A DNA stretch of 64,000 bases from contig JAMSLZ010000003.1 in NCBI GenBank assembly GCA_026027325.1, forward strand, positions 744,001-808,000, read 5' to 3'. Source of the DNA: Actinomucor elegans. Lineage: Eukaryota > Mucoromycota > Mucoromycetes > Mucorales > Mucoraceae. The notes under the pieces were generated by a model. The model had not been told where the DNA came from, searched no databases, and was given only the letters and a program-made list of their open reading frames with translations. Of the stretch, positions 55,768 through 64,000 are shown piece after piece. Numbering within the stretch: the stretch's first letter is position 1; each line of letters opens with the position of its first letter. Both the position numbers and the translations under genes were made by a program.

Positions 55768-57292
55768 CTATTGTTGAACCTCTAGTCTTTTGGTACCTGG
55801 ATCTCCATTGCCCCAAACCCATCGAATGCGTCCATTGAGCCCATAGACGCGTTCATATTGATGATTTAGTATTAGCTCTACAATGATCCAGCAATTGACC
55901 ATGAAAAATGTCACTCCAGCTATCCATAATTGCAAAAATGTGTTTTGACCTAGAAATTCCAGTTGGTACGCGTAGTTTAACCAGAGTCCCTGTATGTTTG
56001 TCAGTATTTTATCGGGTCAGTGATTTTTGGTCTCATTCTTACCTGTCCAGCAGCCCAAGCGATCAATAACATCAATCCTTTCCATTGGAATTTGATTCTC
56101 GATGAAGGTAATATCAGTGGAAACAAACAAATATACCACATAAAATACTATAGATGTATAAGCAAGTAGTACTTGAGTAACACTGTCCCCTTACCTGAGA
56201 TGTAATAACTTTGTTAAAGGTAACAAATAAGAATGTCTGTACAAAGCAAGCGAAAAATACATCCTTTCCAAATGCTATACCAATGATAGTTACCAGAGAT
56301 AATTGAGGCACAAAAGCTAATAAACCCATCCATGGACTAGTATTTTCAATTCCAAGATACATTTGATAAAACCAAATAGAAAAATTATGGCGGTGGTCTT
56401 CTCTTGTTACATGGTATAGATACGTATGCTGCATGAACTCTTGTCCGTATCTAATTCGAGGTTAGCAGATGCTAATATATCTCTGTTTCTCCTGAAATTA
56501 CCTCTGATACATCAGACCTGTCAAAATGAAAAAGGCAGATGCACTCAACAGTCCAAACACCACGCGTAAGGGTGATATAAACAAAACACAGCCGCGGATC
56601 ACTTTTATCAGCTTTTGATCACCTTCTTTTGTTAGTTTCTTGTCCAATGCTTGTAATAACTGGAGTCTAGAGTATTGTAACTTTCTTAAAAACGGCAATT
56701 GCAAAAATGGATCACCATACTGCTTTTCATCCAATAACGCCAACAACGGTACAGCATAAATGACAGGATAGATTTTGAAATGCACAGACAAACCAAACAC
56801 TAAGCAGCTCCAGAGAAAATGCTTACGCGTCAGGATCAAATAAAGTGTCCCTAGAACCATGCAACCTAACAATGATTCAGCGTTACCACGTGTGGAGATA
56901 TTGGCCACCATGGGATTGAGGAGCCAAAGAGCATCGTATTTCAAGGCATTTTTCGAGGGCATACCGCGTAACACCAAGATACGGTGAATGAGATAGCCTA
57001 CCAAAAGATCAGCGCTGGCAAATAGACATTTGCCGAATGATTTGAACCAAACAATGTTGGGTGTCAGCATCATGGCTAACAGAGGTGTATAACGATATGT
57101 CTCTCGTTTATATGGAGATTCTCCTCGTGTAATGTAGCGAGCAGCATCGGTGAACACGACGTAATCAATATCGGTGTATTTGACCGTAAAGTAGGCGTCC
57201 TGGTATTCACCATAGACGAGGAGAACGAGTCGAAGTATGAAAGCTGCTGCACAGAGCTTTTTAAATGTCAAACGGGAGAAAAGATTATCCAT
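55768..57292 (-). CDS. GPI14: GPI mannosyltransferase I (PIG-M/Gpi14)
   Basis: Four exons from the ATG at 57292. It reads LFSRLTFKKLCAAAFILRLV, YGEYQDAYFTVKYTDIDYVV, FTDAARYITRGESPYKRETY, RYTPLLAMMLTPN, then LWLLNPMVANISTRGNAESL and LSVHFKIYPVIYAVPLLA. The KYTDIDY..F.DAA..V..G.SPY.R.TYRYTP block is the PIG-M signature. The DxD-like DID in the first luminal loop is the expected sugar-nucleotide/lipid-sugar motif. Later exons give HNFSIWFYQMYL and FQWKGLMLLIAWAAGQGLWL with multiple membrane helices. It adds the first (alpha-1,4) mannose to the GPI anchor on the ER luminal side using Dol-P-Man. It ends RLEVQQ at about 430 residues, normal for the family. Confidence 0.93.
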
Positions 57293-58750
57293 TCTTATAG
57301 CATCTCTCTGTTAAACTTGTACTGATGTGTCAGTTTAAGAGGGAAATCTAGATGTCAATGTATTAACATTACCTTGGATATTATTATTTTTTTCTCTGGA
57401 TTAGGTTTGGGTACAAGTATAAGGAATGAAGAGCTGAAGCTTTTGCCATAGATTATTCGCCTATTCAAAACCCAGCAGTAGAGTCCCAGCAACTAACCTT
57501 ACCGAATGAATATAATTTATTGCCCATTAGGCCCTAATTATAGTATGTTCACTCTATATCAGTTAAACAACGGCCCTAGCGGATCTAGTAGTTCATTTTT
57601 CACGTAAATTACTATCAAATGTGACATTTGAATGAGATTGGTAGAGAAATCTAGAATCAGGGAAAATATGATGATTTCAGAAAACTTTCGGAGGGTATAC
57701 TTTAGGATCTAAATTTCATGCTCTGCAATGTTTTGTTGAGAATGAAAAAGACGCTTTGAAAACAGAGTTTATATAAGATAAAGCGGTCTATCTGAAAATA
57801 TACGCATGCATTCGCCTTGTATTTTTATCGTAGAAATCACGATGATAGTATTTCAGGAAACCAAGAAAACTTTTTGACTCAAAAACACACAGGATAATAC
57901 TTGTTCAATACAAAACCCACAAATGTACAAACTTTGTACTTTTTCTATATCAACAGTTTGTTTTCTTGGGATTCTGAGTGTACCTCAAGTCTGTGATTAG
58001 TTGATAGTTAAACTTCCATTCAATACACATTAGTTGCGTATGAATTATGTCTCGACTGTAGTTCCCTTTGGCCTGATTATATGATACTTTTTGAAAATAA
58101 ATATTTTATATCAATCTATGCATCTTGAAATGAATTTTTAGATTTTCTTGTTTAAGGATTCCAAAAAAAATTGCTTTTCTGTTATTCAATCACAATCGTC
58201 CCAAATTCAAGCCCACCTTAAATATATGTTGGTTTAATCGACATAGCATGATCCAACCCTAAAAGCTCTATAGCGATTTAAACCATAGGAGCCTGAATAA
58301 TAGCATATATAAACATTCTATGGGCTAATCGGAAAAGATCCGATTCCCGTCAGCATCAAGCGAAAACAGTGAGCATAATACACTTAACAAGACAAAACAA
58401 CACCTGAATACGTAATAAACCAAGAATATTCAAGAAAGGATATTCTTTCATAATATTTCAGGTAAAATACTATCTAGAGTTAAACCAATTGTATAGTAAA
58501 ACAAGCCAAAAGCTCCATATTTACGTGTTATACCCTCAAGACTGAGTACCAAATGACATCTCGGCTACGATACACCTATCTGATATATAATATGGGGTGC
58601 AGTAGTAAAGCATATTTACACACACATCAGCGCTTTTTTCAATTATTACTCTTTACTTTTCTTTTTCTTTTCTACTACTACAAACATACCTAGTAGCCCT
58701 CTAATCAGAAACACCATAAAAAGAAAGGAAAAAGAAGAGTCTTGTAAACC
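57293..58750. other. Intergenic, divergent promoters
   Basis: Between two divergent genes. It holds one dispersed-repeat copy at 57614. CT-rich tracts (58652-58676) immediately precede the next start, as is typical of fungal core promoters. Confidence 0.5.
57614..57655 (+). repeat. Dispersed repeat copy
   Basis: ATCAAATGTGACATTTGAAT, then GAGATTGGTAGAGAAATCTA. A CACGTAAATTA stretch lies just upstream. Confidence 0.55.
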
Positions 58751-60892
58751 ATGTTTAATCTCGCTCGTTCTTCAGTATCTACATTGTTTCAACCTCAAGG
58801 CAACCTTCAACCGAGCCGTATTGATCTTCTCAAGATTACGCAGGTATTTTCAATCAAAAGCCCAATGAAAGTAGATCTCGACCTTGATGCTTATATAATA
58901 AAGGTCCAGGATGTTCAACTTGATAGAGGTCAAGAAACTGTCGTGGGTACTTTACACCTGACTGTTCATCACCTGATATTCAGTTATTCAGAAGAAGAAT
59001 TATGGGTAAAAAAAAAAGAAAAGAAATCAAAACGAAACTTTGATAAGTGTATGATACTGAACGCGCCCTTTTAGATTCCTTACCCTATTATACACACTGT
59101 CGAAAGACAGCCTCCTTCTCTACAATCAGGACGTCATCCTCTTCATATCAAATGTCGAGATTTTATGATACTAACCCTTTCTTTATTGAAAGATGGAGAA
59201 GCACAAGATGTATTCGATAGTATTCAAAAGTTGGCCTGTGTTAGTAAGTAAATAAATATCAATAACCAAAACAGACACACGGTTAATCATATTGTATAGC
59301 TTCTATAGACCAATTATATGCTTTTGCCTATCAGCCACGGACGCCTTTTACTGCAACTAATGGCTGGAGTATATATGATCCTCTTAAAGAATATGGAAGA
59401 ATGGGTGTAGATAGAAGTACAGATATGTGGAGGTTTACGCTAATCAATCGAGACTACAAGGTATACTTTACTAGTATCATTAACTGTACGTGTGTAGCTC
59501 ATATACTATATAGTACTCGCCTACTTATCCTCGTACTCTGGTGGTACCTTCCAAGATCAGTGATGCCACATTAAACTATGCTGCAAAATATCGTAGTAAA
59601 GCTAGAATCCCTTGTCTATCATACATGCACTGGTATAACTCGGTAAGTGCCTTTTATCCACCTTGTCCTTTATAACTCATGTATCAAAATAAAAGGCTAC
59701 AATTACAAGAAGCAGTCAGCCGTTGGTAGGATTTAAGCAAGCAAGGTCAATTCAAGATGAGAAATTGATAGAAGCTGTATTTTCGACCAATGTTCCTACT
59801 GGGCCTAACGGAGAAACCGTTTATGGTTCTACAGCTGCTAATCTTATTGTCGATGCTAGGCCTATGGCCAATGCTGTTGGTAACGTAGCAAGGGGAGCAG
59901 GTACTGAAAATATGGATCATTATCGTAATTGTAAAAAGATTTATGTGGCCATTGATAATATCCACGTCATGAGAGATAGTTTGGCTAAATTAAGTGAAGG
60001 TATGTGCTTGCAAAAAGTATGAGAGGGGGGCGCTTATTGACCGAGATAAAAAGCTATGCAAGGTATGGAGTCAGCTGGTGGACAAGTGAATCGAGGCGCT
60101 TTACAGAGATCAGGTTGGTTAAAACATATTGCTATGGTAATTGAGGGTACAATGACTATAGTCAAGAGTGTGCACGTCTATAACTCGCATGTCCTCGTGC
60201 ACTGTTCGGATGGTTGGGATCGTACTTCTCAATTGGTATCACTCAGTGAACTATGCTTGGACCCTTATTACCGTACATTTGAAGGCTTCCAGGTCTTGAT
60301 TGAAAAGGATTGGGTATCATTTGGACACAAATTTGAGGATCGTTGCGGTCACCTTTCCAACGAGAAATATTTTGTCAACTTGGCTAATACTGGTGGCAAT
60401 GCAGCAACGAATACCATCAAAGATATGCAAAACAAGTTTTACAAATCCAATTACTATCAACGCGAAACTAGTCCAGTTTTTCATCAATTTCTGGACTGTA
60501 TCTATCAGCTTTTGTGTTTACATCCCACCCGCTTTGAGTTTAACGAACAAATGCTGATTGATCTCCATTATCACGTCTATTCATGCCAATTTGGCACCTT
60601 CTTGTTCAACAGTGAAGCAGAAAGATCACATTATCAACCGCAAGATAAAACATACAGTATCTGGGACTATTTCAACTCGGATAAACCCAAGTTTACAAAT
60701 GAACTGTATGATCCAATGAAAGATAAAGATTTGGTGGATGATGGTGGTGTCTTAATGCCTGATGCTACCAAAGTCAAGTATTGGGCTTCACTGTTTAAAC
60801 GAGACGATGATGAAGTCAATGGCTTGATCACCTATGGCACTTCTGAAAGCAATAGTGTTCTTACAGAGTCAGCGAGCACAACTACCTTATAA
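58751..60892 (+). CDS. YMR1: Myotubularin-type phosphoinositide 3-phosphatase
   Basis: Six or seven exons from the ATG at 58751. The N-terminal PH-GRAM domain includes IIKVQDVQLDRGQETVVGTL, HLTVHHLIFSYSE and HPLHIKCRDFMILTLSLL. Then WSIYDPLKEYGRMGV, WRFTLINRDYKYSPTYPRTL and VVPSKISDATLNYAAKYRSK lead to the catalytic loop VHCSDGWDRTSQL (CSDGWDR, about 60200), the CX5R signature with the Asp pair specific to active myotubularins. After it come GFQVLIEKDWVSFGHKFEDR and FNEQMLIDLHYHVYSCQFGT. No FYVE or DENN domain is seen. The enzyme removes the 3-phosphate from PI3P and PI(3,5)P2 on endosomes. The gene symbol follows the single yeast homologue; the closest animal relatives are the MTMR6/7/8 type. 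Confidence 0.94.
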
Positions 60893-61192
60893 ATATTCCA
60901 TCTTATATCCGCACAGATCAACATACTATACACATTCAGGTTGAAGCTATTTTGCCTCTTTCTCTCGCTCTTGTGACATAATGAATAAAGTCAATACCTT
61001 TTATAATTGCAAGACTAGTTAGTGCACTATTGAAGCGACGTGATCTATTGAATCTTGGCATTTTCTATTAATACTTATTTTGAGACGGGAGGTGACAGTG
61101 ATTCAATATATTTTGTTTATTATTAAGATTTATGTATATGGTCAGAGTGATGTGTAACAAGTGGCTTCTATTCTTTACAGGCAGAGGATCTA
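60893..61192. other. Short intergenic, convergent ends
   Basis: An AATAAA at about 60983 suits polyadenylation of the myotubularin gene. Nothing else is seen. Confidence 0.5.
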
Positions 61193-61553
61193 TTAACAGC
61201 AGCAGCAACACATATCGGCGAGACAGACGCAACCCATTCCGGCTAAACAACCAGCAAGACAGCCACATCCACCTCTTAATCTATAGACACGCTTAGTATA
61301 CATGTCAACATGATAAACTATCATATCTACCTTAACAAACTGTATGAAGAAGCTTCAGAATTATCTATTATTATACCAAATATGTTAGCAATGTTTAATA
61401 ACTATAAATCAGACTGAACTAACCTCGAGCTTGACATTGATTCACGCTTGGATCAACTGTCTTTTCTGTAGTCATAGTATCCATAGAAGGATAAGCTGGT
61501 GGTTTAGACATCATAGTCATTGAAACATCAGTAGGAGTTGTGCTTTGGTTCAT
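61193..61553 (-). CDS. Small CYSTM-like cysteine-rich protein 1
   Basis: Three exons (61424-61553, 61331-61364, 61193-61280) join in frame to 83 residues. A Ser/Thr/Pro-rich head (MNQSTTPTDVSMTMMSKPPA, AYPSMDTMTTEKT) is followed by SYSLLRLRGGCGCLAGCLAG, then MGCVCLADMCCCCC. A polar, Pro/Tyr-containing head plus a short Cys-rich hydrophobic tail is the CYSTM (cysteine-rich transmembrane module) plan, found in eukaryotic tail-anchored stress-related proteins. The Cys positions invite palmitoylation. The match to CYSTM is by pattern only. The LRGG-CG/GC block is shared with the divergent neighbour, which shows they are paralogues. Confidence 0.75.
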
Positions 61554-62518
61554 AGTAATAAGGGTAAGGACAAGGGAAGAAACGAATCTCACTAAATGAC
61601 CCAGCCTTTTATATTATTGTGAAATCTTGGCAGCTAAGCATCTCTCCGCCGGTTTACAGATTAGAAATCCGAGATGTGTTTATTTTAGATACAACAGCAT
61701 AAAGCATGAGAAAGGGTTCGAATAAGAAAGAACTAGGCTTTTGTTTATATAGAAAAGTGTTGATGACATGATACCAGTATTGAAAAGAATAGTATTGTCA
61801 CGGGCGCATAGCGTGATATATGTAGATGATCTAACATGGATAATGGATGGCACTTGACTTATATTGTCTGTTGTTTAAATCCCAGTGAGCCATAGGAACA
61901 ACGTATAGCATGACAAAAGTAGGTTAGAAACTAAAGAGACATATAGTCTAATTAATACAGCTCCTTTTTTTCAGATCAACGGGTATACACATCATTTATT
62001 TTGCAACTTGAATCAGTGATATAGAGTCGCAATGTATAATTTGAGGCAAACACGAGGTTTATTTGAAAAAAAAAAAAAAAAATGGTGCCTGGTTAGATAA
62101 ATTGAGTTCTTGTATCTGTTTGTTATCATTCACTGGTTATGACTGGCTTGCGAAGTATATACAAACATTCTATTTCGTGTAGTTGAGTCTAGTGAATGTA
62201 TATCTAGGTATTGAACCTTTGTTTCTCAAGAAATATGAGTATGAAAGAATATTCCTACGTTTTAACTATGTTATCAATCAGTACTAGTCTATTAAGGTCG
62301 AGGATAGTGCACCTTTTTTATATCAAACGAGTAGTACAGATGAGGTATTATGTAGGACGGGCGCGTCCGATCTTGGCAGTATTATGTGTAAAAAAAGTAA
62401 GCGTTACATCAAGTAAGCATCATTTCCTTAATATTCAGCTGTATAAAATAAGTGCAAATGCTATTCTCTCCCTTGTCTTGCCAGTAAGTTATAACTAATT
62501 CCTAAACCAACCACCTCA
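61554..62518. other. Shared upstream region of two CYSTM-like genes
   Basis: About 1 kb between divergent starts. There is a TATATTATTG stretch at 61609-61618 and an A-run at 62065-62081. No reliable ORF; the frame at 62211-62498 lacks support and overlaps the probable 5' leader of the next gene. Confidence 0.5.
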
Positions 62519-62887
62519 ATGAATAATAACGCCGTTACTGAAATTCCTATGGCTGCCACTATCGTTCATCCTGCAGCTTACCCTACAACTGGATATATGG
62601 TTACAGACCAAAATATTGGTCCAGTGCCTGAGCAATCTATGGATCAATACAAAGGTCATTGTAATGGTAAGCTACATATGACATGATCGATGAAATTAAT
62701 TATTGAGCAGTTTGAACAGATGAATCGAATACTTCTTCTTTGTCTATGTTAAGGTAAAGCATGCGCATTCAGATTTGTAGTGCAAGGACTAATGGTACTG
62801 TGTAGATTAAGAGGAGGTGGTGGATGCATCACTAAATGTTTGGCTGCTATCGGCTGCTGCTGTATCTGCGAAGAGTGCTGCTGCTGA
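62519..62887 (+). CDS. Small CYSTM-like cysteine-rich protein 2
   Basis: Two exons (62519-62666 and 62754-62887) give 93 residues. The head MNNNAVTEIPMAATIVHPAA, YPTTGYMVTDQNIGPVPEQS is polar and Pro/Tyr-rich. The tail reads KACAFRFVVQGLMVLCRLRG, then GGGCITKCLAAIGCCCICEE, CCC. The CCCICEECCC end is very close to the classic CYSTM terminus. The intron is GTAAGC..TTAAG. Head-to-head with its paralogue 965 bp away, so the two may share regulatory sequence. Confidence 0.8.
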
Positions 62888-63808
62888 AATATGAGCTTCA
62901 AACGTCTTGTTGAAGTAGTCTTTGGATCTCGCTTCCAGACTATTAGCACATTTTATTGATTTATTTATACGCTCCTACCCATATACACATTTAATAAAAC
63001 GATTGCGACATATTATTCTTATTATAGCACAAGTGATCCTTGACTATTGTTCTGTCATCTTAAAGATAAATGTATTCATTATATAGCGACTCACGGAACA
63101 GAAAACTATCGCTAGTATATCACAATACAAACATATTAAGTAGTCTATGGTGATAATATTGGTAAATGCAGAAAAACCAACCCAAAAGTAAAGTATGTTA
63201 TAGATATGCCACCGTGTTTTAGTGGTATTACATTCAATATAACCAAATATTAAGTGAGAATGTCTCCTATTGATGAGATCATACATCCTGAAAGGTGATA
63301 TCAGCGCTTACACTATACCGAAATTCGTTTTTTTTTTTTTTTGTTTATTTATTCTGAAAAGGGCTTGGTGGTAACTTGTCATCATGACCTTTTAGCGCAT
63401 ATATGCCTAGTAATATGTAAATAAGCAGTAATGAAAATTACGAACAAGTTAAACTACCCTAGGAGTGGAGGAAAGTAAGCTTAATCAAAGCGGTGAAGGC
63501 TGTCTTTTTTATCTACTAAATACAAAGTCATATCCAGTTTTTGATTTATGAGCCACGCGAGAGAGACGATTGCAAAAAAAAAAAAAAAGATCTCATCCAG
63601 TTTATTCTGTATGACGTAGATTTTTCAAAATTGCTGGATTCCACCACAAACATTTGGTTAATTTACACTGCCCATAGGCGGTGGTGGTGGATTCGATCCT
63701 ATAAAAAATATCTCAAATCATAAATGTTTCGTCCATAAAACGACTTTGATTGTTGGATAGATATACCCATCCACACATTACATGTACCATTGTATTGGTT
63801 GTTATATA
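62888..63808. other. Intergenic, no gene seen
   Basis: AT-rich with T/A runs (63330-63342, 63574-63588). AATAAA-like sequences at about 62993 fit the 3' end of the preceding gene. No coding support. Confidence 0.5.
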
Positions 63809-64000
63809 ATGAATATTGGCAAAGTTATTATTAATTCTCCAAGTCGCTCTTTTCAAGGATTCCATGTATGGGCAAGTTGATCGATTTGCGTATTTGATTC
63901 ATTTAGGGACGATGTTCTTGCGGCAAAATTAGATCAGGAGGAACCCTTTTTATTGGAACTACATAATTCGAATCCAGTAATCTTGAAAGGATTACGTAAC
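63809..64000 (+). CDS. Possible first exons of a gene cut by the window edge
   Basis: ATG 63809 opens MNIGKVIINSPSRSFQGFHV. A possible intron ends at TTCATTTAG (63906), after which DDVLAAKLDQEEPFLLELHN, SNPVILKGLRN stays open to the window end. The join is not in an obvious phase, so the two parts may not belong together. No family is recognised. Confidence 0.22.

Noticed and set aside
62211..62498. 95-residue plus-strand frame before the second CYSTM-like gene
   Set aside because: No domain and unbalanced composition; it lies where the promoter and leader of the following gene are expected.

Overview
This is eukaryotic DNA from an early-diverging filamentous fungus, most likely a Mucoromycota/Mucorales genome. 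The basis is AT-rich intergenic DNA, compact genes split by many 45-90 nt GT..AG introns ending in TAG/CAG, fungal-type housekeeping proteins, and abundant DIRS-type and LINE-type retroelements. No bacterial operons, ribosome-binding sites or CRISPR arrays are present. No rRNA or convincing tRNA gene was found. All family names come from recognising motifs by eye; no database search was possible.

Layout. (1) 0.7-2.9 kb: a membrane-anchored kelch protein (minus). (2) 3.6-18 kb: a transposon and satellite island. In order it holds a 5'-truncated LINE relic, a decayed DIRS-like retroelement with inverted termini and a long hairpin, and a 9-bp-unit satellite split by an apparently intact Tc1/mariner-superfamily transposon. 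A dead PIF/Harbinger-like element follows, then two convergent paralogues of a PD-(D/E)XK (Rpn/PDDEXK_2-like) nuclease family, one of which has lost the catalytic glutamate. A small satellite relic in the opposite orientation closes the island. (3) 20.6-28 kb: choline/ethanolamine phosphotransferase, proteasome lid subunit Rpn3, and an unrecognised C2H2 zinc-finger protein. (4) 28.2-40.9 kb: an unrecognised Thr/Ala-rich protein, an IQ/coiled-coil protein and a VHS-GAT adaptor, separated by about 5.4 kb and 2.4 kb of gene-poor, repeat-bearing DNA. (5) 40.9-51.6 kb: the giant proteasome activator Blm10/PA200, a PP4/PP6/Ppg1-type phosphatase and an unrecognised gene. (6) 52-63 kb: a five-exon TRAPPC2L/Tca17 gene, mitochondrial pyruvate carrier MPC1 with a 4-nt microexon, GPI mannosyltransferase I (PIG-M), a myotubularin phosphatase, and two divergent small cysteine-rich CYSTM-like genes.

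How the genes relate. These are mostly unlinked housekeeping functions. Rpn3 and Blm10 both serve the proteasome; Tca17, the VHS-GAT adaptor and myotubularin serve membrane traffic; PIG-M and CPT/EPT serve ER lipid and GPI synthesis. No operon-like logic is implied. A degenerate dispersed repeat of about 45 bp, with at least 12 copies on both strands, occurs in the intergenic DNA and in none of the recognised genes.

The points most worth a second look are the satellite with its nested transposon and exact TA target duplication, the nuclease-like paralogue pair, the MPC1 microexon, the dispersed repeat family, the CYSTM-like gene pair, and the multi-microexon model at 50.6-51.6 kb.
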